Below, piece after piece: positions 35,982-45,703 of a DNA stretch of 64,000 nt; positions within the stretch are counted from its first letter, which is position 1, and each line of letters opens with the position of its first letter. A program made the translations under genes and the position numbers. The notes under the pieces are model-generated. The model was not told where the DNA came from and did no database searches. It was given only the letters and a program-made list of their open reading frames with translations. The stretch spans positions 1,054,001 through 1,118,000 of the forward strand of contig NZ_SJPG01000001.1 in the NCBI RefSeq assembly GCF_007859715.1, written 5' to 3'. The stretch comes from Rubinisphaera italica (GTDB lineage: Bacteria > Planctomycetota > Planctomycetia > Planctomycetales > Planctomycetaceae).

Positions 35982-37370
35982 ATGAAGTTCGCTTTGCATC
36001 CTCCTCCTTCAGTATCTCAAAATTTAATTGAAATGAATTCGGTTCTCTGTGATCTTCTCAATTGGAGGGAAGAGGAAACAGTCCTCTCTCAGCTGAATGT
36101 TCAGGGAATACGATTGTCCCAATCTCAGGAATGGCAGTTGGATTCTTCCGGAGCTATTTCCCATGATTCGAATCGCTATTTCCGTATGATCGGTTTGAAT
36201 TACTACGACATAGCCAAGCAACGCCACGTTTCGCAGCCAATGATTGATCAATCCGAAGTTGGCATGTTGTGTTTTCTCGTGTCGAACCAATCCAATTCCT
36301 GGGAGATTTTGCTGCAAGCTAAAGCAGAGCCGGGAAATGTGAATGGAGTACAATTCGCCCCCTCTATTCAGGCGACATGCAGTAATTATCAACGGGTCCA
36401 TCAGGGCCAGCCGGTCTCCTATCTGAATTACGCATTGCATTCGGATACGGTGTTCTATGATCAGTTGCAGTCCGAGCAAAACAGTCGATTTTTTTGCAAA
36501 CGGAATTGCAATCGTGTGGTGAGACATTCGGAGACGTTCCAACCTGCTGGTTCCGATCACCGGTGGGTCTCTTTGACTGGACTTTTTTCGCTTTTGGGGC
36601 ATAGCCATCTCATTAATACAGATGCACGCTCTGTGCTGGCCTGCTGGTTGCTATCGGATCCGAAATTCCTGACCGAGATGGGATTGAAGCGGGGGCAACT
36701 TAATCTTGTGGATTCGCTAAATTCTACTCGAAATTATCATGAGTCGAACGACTTACAGAATTGGCTGGACAACCTCAATCAGAATTGGAGTCTGGATCGA
36801 CATCACATTCCCATTCTTGAGTTAACAGATTCCTGGAAATGGGATGATGGCAACTTAACCTCGAATAGTCACGCCTTCTTTATGCGTCACATCGCGGTGC
36901 AATGTCTGACGCGGGAGATACCTGAGTGGGATCAGCCAATTATTGCCTCTTGTCAACCGACTAATCTGACAACATTGGTTGGGATGATAAACGGTTCTTT
37001 GCACCTGTTGTTGCAAGCCCGCTTGGAGGCTGGGAATCGACAGGGATTTGAGTTGACGACAACGATTCAGGCAGAATCTGTAGAAGCGCAATCGGTTGAA
37101 GAATCAGGCTATGCAAAAAACCTGCCTGGTGTGACCACACCCTTGCTGAGCTTTGAAAACTCTGAAGAAGGTGGGCGATTTGATCAATGTATCAGTGAGT
37201 ATGCAATTCTCTGGGCCAATCCGGAAGATGTGCCGGAGAGTCCCTTTCATCGCTGGGTCTCGCTTTCTCAGCTTTCTCAATGGTTGGGGAAAACGAATAT
37301 CATTACTAATGAATTGAGGAGCACACTTTCAGCACTTCTGGCGATCGAGTTTTCAGAAGCGCAAGGATAA
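35982..37370 (+). CDS. NDP-hexose 2,3-dehydratase-family protein
   Basis: The 462-residue product shows the duplicated domain of EvaA-type dTDP-4-keto-6-deoxyglucose 2,3-dehydratases. In the first half are HDSNRYFRMIGLNY, QPMIDQSEVGMLCFLV and LLQAKAEPGNVNGVQFAPS, then QATCSNYQRVHQG. The second half repeats the plan more loosely (QPIIASCQPTNL, LLLQARLEAGNRQG). These enzymes start 2-deoxysugar formation and are known mainly from secondary-metabolite clusters. Here it heads a glycosyltransferase locus, so the sugar may go into surface glycan. AAAGGA precedes the ATG by eight bases. The companion 3-ketoreductase is not in the window. Confidence 0.85.
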   Translation: MKFALHPPPSVSQNLIEMNSVLCDLLNWREEETVLSQLNVQGIRLSQSQEWQLDSSGAISHDSNRYFRMIGLNYYDIAKQRHVSQPMIDQSEVGMLCFLVSNQSNSWEILLQAKAEPGNVNGVQFAPSIQATCSNYQRVHQGQPVSYLNYALHSDTVFYDQLQSEQNSRFFCKRNCNRVVRHSETFQPAGSDHRWVSLTGLFSLLGHSHLINTDARSVLACWLLSDPKFLTEMGLKRGQLNLVDSLNSTRNYHESNDLQNWLDNLNQNWSLDRHHIPILELTDSWKWDDGNLTSNSHAFFMRHIAVQCLTREIPEWDQPIIASCQPTNLTTLVGMINGSLHLLLQARLEAGNRQGFELTTTIQAESVEAQSVEESGYAKNLPGVTTPLLSFENSEEGGRFDQCISEYAILWANPEDVPESPFHRWVSLSQLSQWLGKTNIITNELRSTLSALLAIEFSEAQG

Positions 37371-37373
37371 CGA

Positions 37374-38780
37374 ATGAGCGATACCCCGATGGTTTCTATC
37401 ATCATGGCTTCCTATAACCATGCGGAATATATTGCAGAGGCCATCGACAGTGTCCTTGCTCAGGAATTGACCGACTGGGAATTATTCATTGTCGATGATG
37501 CCTCGACGGATTCAACACGAGACGTTCTGTCAGAATATTCCGATCCGCGAATTCATTGCCATTATTTTTCAATCAATCGGCAGGATCATCCGCGAAATTA
37601 TGCCTTGAAACAGGCCCGAGGACAGTACATTGCGTTCTTGAATTCCGACGATGCCTTCCTGCCTGGAAAATTGTCGAAACAGGTCGATTATCTTGAAAGT
37701 CACTCCGAAGCAGGGGCGATTTTCACACATACTCGGTGCATTGATGAGAACGGGGAACCCCATCAATCTCATCCAATCCAAAGATTGTTTGAGCAGACGA
37801 ATCGCACACGTCATGAATGGCTCAGATGGTTTTTTGAGTATGGGAATTGTCTTTGTTTCTCGAGTGCGATGATTCGACGTTCTGCACTTACTGAGAGTTC
37901 GACTGCCTGGTTTGATCCCAGTTTCATTCAGATGTCCGATTTCGATCTCTGGATTCGGATTTGTTTAAAATATGAAATCTGGATTCTGCCTGAGCAACTG
38001 ACCGCAACACGCGTGCTGCCTGCTCAGCGGAATTTGAGTGCAGATTCGGTTTCCAGCAGAAATCGAAATGCACTGGAGATCTCCAGTATTTACCAGCACT
38101 TTCTGTCCACACCTGCTGTGGAAGAAGCGACGGGAATTTTTCCTGAACTTTGTGATTGGTTGCCGCAGGATACGTCGTATTGGCGACGTTATCTGATTTG
38201 TAATCTCGCTGCTCAGCATATGAACTCGGGAATTCGTCGAGAGGGATTTCAGAAGATGCAGGAGCTGCTCTCAGAGGAAAGGGCAGTCGAATCATTGCGG
38301 GAAGCGAATCCTCGTCTGATGCGAAACTTTTTCCTGTCAGCAGGATCCGCAGCGATCCAGCATCAAGCCAATCCTACACATTGGGTGATCTATTTGCCCA
38401 ATAAAACGGGATCCTACAGTGAAGAACACGCACAGCGGTATTGGAGAGAGTTTGATCGTCAAACACTTTGCTTCAGTTTTCCCAAGCCTTTAGTTGACGG
38501 GCAAATTCGAATAGATCCCAGTGATCAGCCTGTGACGTTCAAGGTGAACGGGGTGAGACTCTATGAGCAGCAGACGGGCAGGTTAATCTGGGAACTGCTG
38601 CCAGAGACAACCAGTCAAATTACGACAAATCCGGAGACCGACTGGATTGAGAGTGATGGAGGATGGATTTTGCACTCGAATCAACCTGATCCGAACATGC
38701 TTTTGCCTGACATGAAGTTTCAGGAAATCAATGGGAAATGGCTGGATCTGGAATTGGATCTTCGCCAGGCTGTCAAATAA
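37374..38780 (+). CDS. Family 2 glycosyltransferase with C-terminal extension
   Basis: The 468-residue product has a GT-A domain in residues 1-240 (VSIIMASYNHAEYIAEAIDS, ELFIVDDASTDST, and the DXD-like NSDDAF). A helical part and a beta-rich C-terminal part of unknown fold follow. It transfers a sugar from a nucleotide donor in the cytoplasm. The ATG is three bases after the preceding stop, and AAGGA within that gene's end serves as ribosome binding site, so both form one operon. Acceptor and donor cannot be read from sequence. Confidence 0.85.
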   Translation: MSDTPMVSIIMASYNHAEYIAEAIDSVLAQELTDWELFIVDDASTDSTRDVLSEYSDPRIHCHYFSINRQDHPRNYALKQARGQYIAFLNSDDAFLPGKLSKQVDYLESHSEAGAIFTHTRCIDENGEPHQSHPIQRLFEQTNRTRHEWLRWFFEYGNCLCFSSAMIRRSALTESSTAWFDPSFIQMSDFDLWIRICLKYEIWILPEQLTATRVLPAQRNLSADSVSSRNRNALEISSIYQHFLSTPAVEEATGIFPELCDWLPQDTSYWRRYLICNLAAQHMNSGIRREGFQKMQELLSEERAVESLREANPRLMRNFFLSAGSAAIQHQANPTHWVIYLPNKTGSYSEEHAQRYWREFDRQTLCFSFPKPLVDGQIRIDPSDQPVTFKVNGVRLYEQQTGRLIWELLPETTSQITTNPETDWIESDGGWILHSNQPDPNMLLPDMKFQEINGKWLDLELDLRQAVK

Positions 38781-38932
38781 GTTGTGAATTCAGTGATTCT
38801 TCAATAGTCAACTTGTGCGCTACGCGAGGGTCAGTTAAATTCCTGCGGGGAAATGATTTCAGAGATCGCGAACAAGTCAGGGAGTCTTGGCAGGTCGACT
38901 GAAAACCTATGCAGGATTGAAGGATCGATCGG

Positions 38933-41134
38933 ATGGGGAAATCTTCAGGCTTGAAGAGTTATTGGAATCGGCTTCGTTTTCTATATAAATGTTCTCCGTT
39001 GCAAAAAGCAGGAAAACGGATCGAGCATTTCTTTAGAAAAATGAGGAACAAGAAGCTTCATAATGCACCAGAAGTCGTATGGACTGTGCCATTATCAGGC
39101 AAGTTCAACCCTCAAAAAGCCATCGATTACGCGGCACAATTGCAGCTAAATGCATTTCTGACCAGTTCTTCAAAGCTGGTGTTCGACGCTCCAGATAAGC
39201 CTGTCGTTTCAATTATCCTCGTACTCTACAATCGAGCCGAGTTAACGTTTCAGTGTCTGCAATCAATTTTGGCGAATGTTCAGACTCCTTTTGAAGTAGT
39301 CATTTATGACAATGGTTCGACAGACCTGACGAATTCTCTACTCGATCGTCTCGATAATGTTGTGACTATCCGTGGAGAAAAGAATGTTGGCTATGTTCAG
39401 GCAGTGAATCGGGCAGTCGAAGCCTCGCAGGGAACGTATACCCTTTTGCTCAATAATGACACTCAGTTGACTAGTCGAGCTATTGAAACTGGAATTGAGG
39501 ATCTGGAATCCGATCCCGGAATCGGAGGCGTTGGTGCACGTTTGATTCTGCCGAATGGAACTCTTCAGGAAGCCGGTTCGATGATCTGGTCGGATGGTTC
39601 AACTCTGGGGTACTCCCGCGGAAAACATGTGGAATTCTATGAAGCCATGTTTATGCGGACTGTCGACTACTGCTCGGCTGCATTCTGGTTAATGCGACGA
39701 AAAGATTTTGATCGTTTCCATGGTTTCGATGAGGGGTTTTCTCCTGCCTATTACGAAGAAGTCGATCTGGCCAGCCGGATGAATCAGGCGGGATTACGGC
39801 AGGTTTACGACCCTCGTATTGTTGTGTTGCATTATGAGTTTGCAAGTTCCAAATCTTCTGATGCGGCTATCAAATTGCAGGTAGCTCACCGGAGTCGATT
39901 TGTCTCCAGAAATCGTGCTTATCTGTCGCAACAGCTTGGAAATTCGCCTGAAAATATTCTGCAGGCCCGAACTCCCAATGATAAAAATCGGCGGGTTCTG
40001 TTTATTGAGGATCAGATTCCACACTCAGAGCTAGGTTCCGGGTTTCCCCGTTCCAACCTGATGGTGCATTCTCTGGTCGAACTTGGCTACGAAGTGACAT
40101 TGTTTGTGATGACCAATAATCAGGAAGATTGGAATTCTGCTTATCGGGATTTACCCCGCAATGTTGAAATTGTGCAGGGGGGCTCTTGTCCTTCTCTGGT
40201 CGATTTTCTAAATGAACGGCAGCAACATTACGGGTCGCTGATTATCAGTCGGCCCCATAACATGGAAAAACTGAATGCAATTCTGGCAGAGAAGCCGGAT
40301 ATTCTCTCAGGGACAAAAATTATTTACGACGCGGAAGCGATTTTCACCATTCGGGAGATTGAGAGACTGCGACTTTCCGGTGTGGATGTTTCAAAAGAAC
40401 AAAAGCGGAAAATGTTGCGAGAGGAACTGCACATCGTCGGAAAAGCCGATGTGGTCCTGGCCGTCAGTGCCGGTGAGGCGAAGTTATTTCGCGATCAGGG
40501 AAAAGAAGTGCATGTCCTGAGTCATGCTCATTCTACGGTCAAAATTATCCCGGATGTGGCAGATCGAAAAGGGCTGTTGTTTGTTGGTGCTGTGCACGAT
40601 ATGAGGAGTCCGAATGCGAAATCTCTGGTTTGGCTTTGTGAAGAAATTCTCCCTGCGATTGAAAATCAGTCCGGACAATTTCCTCAGATGACAATTGCGG
40701 GAATGATGCTCGATCAAACCCAGGAATACTGTCGCTCTCATCGATGTGAGGTTTTGGGGCGGGTGGAAGATTTGAGTGAGGTCTATCATTCTGCTCGTGC
40801 TTTTGTTGCTCCGACACAGTTTGCCGCTGGAATTCCCCTGAAGATTATCGAGGCAGCCGCTCACGGTGTGCCGGTCATCGCTACCAGTGTGCTGACGAAA
40901 CAACTGGGGTGGAGTCACGAACGAGAATTGCTGGTGGCTGATACCCCTGCGGAGTTTGCAAACTGTTGCCTCAGATTACAGCAGGAAGATGATTTGTGGT
41001 ATGCGATTCAGCAGGAAGCCCTCAAGGCAGTGGAACGAGATTATTCGTCTAATGCCATTCTGAAAACATTACAGCTCGTGCTCCCTGGAATTTCTGCAGA
41101 GAATGGGAAAAGCTGCAAAATCAGTGCCGCCTGA
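38933..41134 (+). CDS. Bifunctional glycosyltransferase: GT2 plus GT4-like domain
   Basis: The 733-residue product has a basic N-terminus, then a GT2 domain at about 90-330 (VSIILVLYNRAELTFQCLQ, VVIYDNGSTDLTNS, LLLNNDTQLTSR). A GT-B domain of GT4 type fills about 345-725, with the donor-site phrase GIPLKIIEAAAHGVPVI near 640. Both halves look complete. A protein with two transferase domains could add two sugars of a repeat unit in succession. AAGGA is eight bases before the ATG; the gene lies 152 bases after the previous transferase on the same strand. Confidence 0.85.
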   Translation: MGKSSGLKSYWNRLRFLYKCSPLQKAGKRIEHFFRKMRNKKLHNAPEVVWTVPLSGKFNPQKAIDYAAQLQLNAFLTSSSKLVFDAPDKPVVSIILVLYNRAELTFQCLQSILANVQTPFEVVIYDNGSTDLTNSLLDRLDNVVTIRGEKNVGYVQAVNRAVEASQGTYTLLLNNDTQLTSRAIETGIEDLESDPGIGGVGARLILPNGTLQEAGSMIWSDGSTLGYSRGKHVEFYEAMFMRTVDYCSAAFWLMRRKDFDRFHGFDEGFSPAYYEEVDLASRMNQAGLRQVYDPRIVVLHYEFASSKSSDAAIKLQVAHRSRFVSRNRAYLSQQLGNSPENILQARTPNDKNRRVLFIEDQIPHSELGSGFPRSNLMVHSLVELGYEVTLFVMTNNQEDWNSAYRDLPRNVEIVQGGSCPSLVDFLNERQQHYGSLIISRPHNMEKLNAILAEKPDILSGTKIIYDAEAIFTIREIERLRLSGVDVSKEQKRKMLREELHIVGKADVVLAVSAGEAKLFRDQGKEVHVLSHAHSTVKIIPDVADRKGLLFVGAVHDMRSPNAKSLVWLCEEILPAIENQSGQFPQMTIAGMMLDQTQEYCRSHRCEVLGRVEDLSEVYHSARAFVAPTQFAAGIPLKIIEAAAHGVPVIATSVLTKQLGWSHERELLVADTPAEFANCCLRLQQEDDLWYAIQQEALKAVERDYSSNAILKTLQLVLPGISAENGKSCKISAA

Positions 41135-41213
41135 TGATATTCAATGAGGGGAAATGTTTTGCTTCAGTGAGCGAGTCTTATTCCGTCGACCTCTATCATC
41201 GATATTCATTGAG

Positions 41214-42212
41214 TTAAGCTTTAGCAGTAGATTCAGTCTCATTCTGATACTGATTGGATTCCTGATTGACATTCACACCGAGATATTTCAGAAGATCCTG
41301 TGAAATTTTATGACTGCTATAATAGAAGGAGATCAGTCGCGCGCGGGCGTGATCGATTGTCAACTCTGGTTCGGGCAGGCATTCCTGAAAAGGTTGACCA
41401 GATTTTAGGTAATGACGAACAGCTGTCGAAGGCAGGATACCCCACTTTTGTAGAAAGCGGATTCGAGCCTGCTTCACATTCTTATTTTTAAGCCCTCGGA
41501 TACGCTTCGTACTCTGCTCGCCAAAGTGATAAACCAGGCTCTTGGATACTCCATGAAAGCGTCGGCAGCCGCTGTTCCAGAGTTTCATCGAGAAATCGAT
41601 ATCCGAGTAGAACCCGGGAGAAAATTCCTCGCTATATCCGAAAACCATCTCCCACCATCGACGATGGATGCAACTCGGTGGCCAAGTCGCACCACTCCAG
41701 TCTGGTTGAATGAATTTTCCAGCATGAAAATCCTGGAGAAGTTGCGTCTGGGCAAACGATTCGACTTTGGTTCCATAGTCCGCAACGATTGTACTTGCAG
41801 AAATTGCATAGGATTGAATCATTGTTCCCGATGCATAAGCTGGCTTTGTTGGATCTGCCTGTTCGAGAGCCTCGACTAAATGAAGGTCCCACGCGGGCAA
41901 AACATACATATCATCATTGAGATAGATAATGTAATCCGCAGTGGCTTTTTCATATGCTCGATTGATTGCTGAACAAATTCCTATATTTTCCTGGGAATGA
42001 GTGTATTGAACTCCATTTTCCATAAGCCATTCGAGAGTTCCGTCGATACCTTCATTAACATGAATTATCACCTGATATGACAACCGGCTATGCTCAGCGA
42101 TACTTTGCAGGCATATTTTGAGCTGGTTCAGGTTGTTCCATGAAGGAATCAGGATGCTTACCTGCGGATTCTTTAGGGAAGCATCTTCATGGGAGTGGGT
42201 ATGAGAAATCAA
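41214..42212 (-). CDS. Family 2 glycosyltransferase
   Basis: The ~332-residue product has a GT2 domain beginning with VSILIPSWNNLNQLKICLQS and including GICSAINRAYEKATADYIIYLNDDMY (DDM as the DXD). It ends in a helical tail. The frame is open upstream to 42656, but that part overlaps the divergent ABC transporter gene and has no similarity. I chose TTG at 42212 because AAAGG lies eight bases upstream and no ATG is available between residue 46 of the long frame and the domain. The start is therefore the least certain part. It belongs to the surrounding glycan locus but is read on the other strand. Confidence 0.75.
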   Translation of the reverse strand: MISHTHSHEDASLKNPQVSILIPSWNNLNQLKICLQSIAEHSRLSYQVIIHVNEGIDGTLEWLMENGVQYTHSQENIGICSAINRAYEKATADYIIYLNDDMYVLPAWDLHLVEALEQADPTKPAYASGTMIQSYAISASTIVADYGTKVESFAQTQLLQDFHAGKFIQPDWSGATWPPSCIHRRWWEMVFGYSEEFSPGFYSDIDFSMKLWNSGCRRFHGVSKSLVYHFGEQSTKRIRGLKNKNVKQARIRFLQKWGILPSTAVRHYLKSGQPFQECLPEPELTIDHARARLISFYYSSHKISQDLLKYLGVNVNQESNQYQNETESTAKA

Positions 42213-42453
42213 CTCGGCGACCTTTGGAGACTGATTAATTTTGATCTTGGGCGTGAACGAAATGAATGCTAATATAAATCTAAAATCGATACTAGATGAT
42301 TTCCGTGCTATTGAAGGCAGAGATTCACTTTCTGGTGAGCGAGATTTGTTCACTGAAGTAACGTTTTCGAGTATGTTAAAATAGTTAATAATACCGAAGG
42401 ATTCGGTGGTTTTGGCTTCACATTTCTTGTGTCGCCAATTGGAGCTTTGCAGG

Positions 42454-44421
42454 ATGCAAAATTTTGGTAATGGCCTCAAAGAGGCATTCCGGTACAAATG
42501 GTTACTGGCGCTCAGTCTCATCTGCTCAATATGCGTGGCCTCCCTCTGGAGTGCTAATATCGGTGCCTTCTTTCCGATTCTGGAAGTCACGCTGAATGGC
42601 CAATCATTGCGGGAATGGTCTGCGAATAAAATTGACGCGTCAGAGCTTGCGATCACGAATTATGAACTTGAAATCGCGGAGAATAATAAGTCTCTGCAAG
42701 CGGCTGAGCAGGCCAATCAGAATGAAGACAGTCTTAAAGAATATCGGTTGAATCAGTCTCGCTTAGATTCACTCAAAGCGGCTGAAGTCAAATCGCTGGC
42801 ATATCACAAAAAGCTGCAGCCTTATATTGAAGCGTATTGCCCGAAAACCGCGTTTTCGACCATTGGTATGTTTGTGGTGCTGTTGCTGCTTAGTACGGCT
42901 TTGAAGCATCTATTTCTGATGTCAAATATGATGCTCATTTCCTATGTCTCTAATGAAGTCACACGAAGTCTACGTCTCAAAGTATTTAACCATGCTTTGG
43001 AGTTGGATCGGGGAACGTTTGCGACTTACGGTAGTGCCGGAATCATGGCGCATATCACGCATATGTCGGAAATGATGGGGCAGGGGATCATCGGGTTTTA
43101 TAGTGGTGTCGTTCGTGAACCACTTAAAATCATCTCCTGTCTGACGGCCGCCTGCTTCATTTCCTGGCGATTGCTGTTAGTGTGCATTATCGTCACTCCT
43201 CTGGTTGTCTTCCTGATTGTCGCCATTATTAAATCGGTTCGTAAAGTTGCACAACAACTCGTTACGGAATCGACGGGGATGCATCATGTGATTCTTGAAT
43301 CATTGAATTGTATTCAATCCGTCCAGTCTTATTGCATGGAAGAAGCAGAGCGAAGACGATTCCAGGCATCGACGAAAAATATGATGCAAGTCAGTATGCG
43401 CGTTACATTTTATAACGAACTTGCCAAGCCAGTGATTGAGTTTTTCGGGCTGAGCATGGTTTCCATTGCGATGCTGGCCGGTTCGTATCTGGTGCTCGAG
43501 CAGGAAACCCATTTGTGGGGAATTCAATTGTTGGATCGGCCGATGAGTATTTCCGCAATGCTCGTCTTCTTTTGCCTGTTAATTGGAGCCAGCGACCCGA
43601 TTCGCAAAATCTCCGGCCTTTTTGGTGTTGTCGGAAATGGTATCGTCGCAGCGGACGCATTGCAGAGCTTGCTTGATAAGAAATCAATCATACAGAATCC
43701 TGCTCAACCCAAACTACTCCCGCAAACACATCAGGAAATTGTCTTCGAGAAGACTCATTTTGCGTATCATGGTGAAGAATATGTGATTCGAGATGTGAAT
43801 CTGAGAATTCCCTATCGGCAGAAGGTGGGTATTATCGGGCCGAACGGTGGAGGGAAATCCACATTAACGAGTCTGCTTTGTCGATTTTACGATCCCCAAA
43901 TTGGAGCCGTGAAGATTGATGATCTCGATGTTCGAGAAGTCTCCCTGCACGATTTGCGGGGGCGTATTGGACTGGTGACTCAGCAAACCGAATTGTTCAA
44001 CGAAACGATTTCCTACAACATCGCTTACGGCAAGGACAACGCGACTCAGGAGCAAATTGAAGATGCTGCTCGCAAAGCCTTTGCCCACGACTTTATTGCT
44101 TCACTTCCAGAAGCATACAATACTCAGGTCGGACAAAATGGTCAGAAGCTGAGTGGTGGTCAACGTCAGCGAATTGCCTTGGCGCGGGCTTTTCTCAAAA
44201 ATCCGGAAATCATGATTCTGGATGAAGCGACAAGTCAGATTGACCTGCCGAGTGAAAATCTCATCCTGCAGGCTATTCGCGAACATACCCATAATTGCAC
44301 AGTGCTCTTTATCACTCACCGAACCTCTGTGCTCGCTATCGTCGACACCGTCATTGAAGTTCAGCACGGAACCGTCACGCAGCGTCCTGTGATGCCTCAG
44401 GAGAAAAATCAAGCCGCTTGA
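42454..44421 (+). CDS. ABC exporter with fused permease and ATPase domains (MsbA-like)
   Basis: The 655-residue product has a first membrane helix near 20-40 and then a charged, coiled-coil-like loop of about 75 residues (ELEIAENNKSLQAAEQANQ). The rest of a type IV ABC exporter membrane domain follows. The ATPase domain has Walker A GPNGGGKST near 464, LSGGQRQRIALARA near 565, Walker B IMILDEAT and the switch histidine ITHR. It probably exports a lipid-linked glycan made by the flanking transferases. The periplasmic coiled-coil insertion between helices 1 and 2 is not found in standard MsbA. GGAG is nine bases before ATG 42454. Confidence 0.9.
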   Translation: MQNFGNGLKEAFRYKWLLALSLICSICVASLWSANIGAFFPILEVTLNGQSLREWSANKIDASELAITNYELEIAENNKSLQAAEQANQNEDSLKEYRLNQSRLDSLKAAEVKSLAYHKKLQPYIEAYCPKTAFSTIGMFVVLLLLSTALKHLFLMSNMMLISYVSNEVTRSLRLKVFNHALELDRGTFATYGSAGIMAHITHMSEMMGQGIIGFYSGVVREPLKIISCLTAACFISWRLLLVCIIVTPLVVFLIVAIIKSVRKVAQQLVTESTGMHHVILESLNCIQSVQSYCMEEAERRRFQASTKNMMQVSMRVTFYNELAKPVIEFFGLSMVSIAMLAGSYLVLEQETHLWGIQLLDRPMSISAMLVFFCLLIGASDPIRKISGLFGVVGNGIVAADALQSLLDKKSIIQNPAQPKLLPQTHQEIVFEKTHFAYHGEEYVIRDVNLRIPYRQKVGIIGPNGGGKSTLTSLLCRFYDPQIGAVKIDDLDVREVSLHDLRGRIGLVTQQTELFNETISYNIAYGKDNATQEQIEDAARKAFAHDFIASLPEAYNTQVGQNGQKLSGGQRQRIALARAFLKNPEIMILDEATSQIDLPSENLILQAIREHTHNCTVLFITHRTSVLAIVDTVIEVQHGTVTQRPVMPQEKNQAA

Positions 44422-44469
44422 GTGAGATGTAAGAATCGACAATTCCTCTTGTGTTCAACAAGTGCGTTC

Positions 44470-45585
44470 TCAACTGGTTTTCTGATGCTGCTCTGGAGAA
44501 CGTTGTGCATTTGTCAGACAGGCATTAAAACCGGGGTTCAGTTGATCAAGAAATCGTTCGAGAGCTTTGGGACGGCGTTTAGAGAATCGACCCTGCTCGT
44601 AATATTGTTCCAGGAATTGAATGTTGCTTTCCAGCAATTCCGGATGATCATGATAAATCTTCAGGCCCTGCTCAACATAAGGTAAGAGTGGAGCATGGTC
44701 GGGCACGTTGATCAGATGCGGAGGCAGCGGCACGAATAATTCGATGTTCGACATGTCAGTTGAGAGCATTACCGATTTTGCATACGCGGCTTCATAATGC
44801 CGATAAGTCCAGCGGGAAAAGCCAGTTGGCACTAACGCAATTTTGGAACGACAAAGCTGACGGAAGTACGAGTAAAAGTTATATCTTTGAGAAACAAGAT
44901 ACGGACTCAAATCTCCGTCATCGTTTCCAAATTGTTTGATGAGCTCCTGGTTGGAGCACTCAAGTCCGCCAACAAAACGATAAGGGAAATTCTCCGTCAT
45001 CACTTGAGAGAGCCATTCCAAACGCTGATTGTAATCCTGATTGGGACCGTCTAGGACTCTCTGCAGCCTTGTTGGGGCACCTATAAAGAAGAGGTCTGTA
45101 TCTTTTCTGTTATGCTTTCCAAAGAGTGCATCTCTCCAGGCTTTGTATTTCAGACACTGTTGCAGTTTCTTCTTGCGATACAGCGGCAAAGTTCCCATGC
45201 GAAACGGGTATTGGCAGGTCCGATCGACATGTGATTTCACGGCGAAATCTGTGAGTGAACTTAAAAACTCCTGCTGTTCTTCACTCTCGTTTAACCACCA
45301 GCTGTCAGAATCATCAAAAACAATCGCTTTTTGATAGCGGATCCCACGTAATTTTTCCTGACTGAGCGAACTTGGAGTTTCAATCAACAGGAATTCAGTA
45401 GAGATAATCCGTCGAGGATCCAGTTGCTGCTGTTGAAGTGTGCACACTTCCCGATCTGAATAGAAGGTTAGTAAAAATTGAAACAATGGAGAACTTCTCA
45501 GGCCACCTTTTCGATGACAGTAATCACTACCAAGCAAGACAAATTTCAACACGCGCTGGATCCTCCCGGAAGTTCGAAAAGTCAT
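44470..45585 (-). CDS. Exostosin-like or GT-B-type glycosyltransferase-like protein
   Basis: The 371-residue product has no signal or membrane helix. Its second half (YRFVGGLECSNQELIKQFG, RQLCRSKIALVPTGFSRWTYRHYEAAYAKSVMLSTD) resembles the C-terminal half of exostosin-type transferases. A Ser/Tyr-rich donor site there precedes the phrase EAAYAKSVML. The N-terminal half is less distinct. Its position, tail to tail with the exporter gene in a glycosyltransferase locus, supports a role in the same glycan. Confidence in the exact family is moderate. Confidence 0.6.
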   Translation of the reverse strand: MTFRTSGRIQRVLKFVLLGSDYCHRKGGLRSSPLFQFLLTFYSDREVCTLQQQQLDPRRIISTEFLLIETPSSLSQEKLRGIRYQKAIVFDDSDSWWLNESEEQQEFLSSLTDFAVKSHVDRTCQYPFRMGTLPLYRKKKLQQCLKYKAWRDALFGKHNRKDTDLFFIGAPTRLQRVLDGPNQDYNQRLEWLSQVMTENFPYRFVGGLECSNQELIKQFGNDDGDLSPYLVSQRYNFYSYFRQLCRSKIALVPTGFSRWTYRHYEAAYAKSVMLSTDMSNIELFVPLPPHLINVPDHAPLLPYVEQGLKIYHDHPELLESNIQFLEQYYEQGRFSKRRPKALERFLDQLNPGFNACLTNAQRSPEQHQKTS

Positions 45586-45703
45586 CCGAGACCATCCAAC
45601 TTATGACATACTTTTCCATCCTGATTTCAAAATAACGATAACTAACAGGAAAGGTTTTCGACAAGACAGATTGCATGTCATCTTCGTCAACCTTGTCGAG
45701 TAG

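Noticed and set aside
42213..42656. N-terminal extension of the reverse GT2 gene
   Set aside because: It overlaps the start of the ABC transporter gene, and the extra ~148 residues show no glycosyltransferase similarity.
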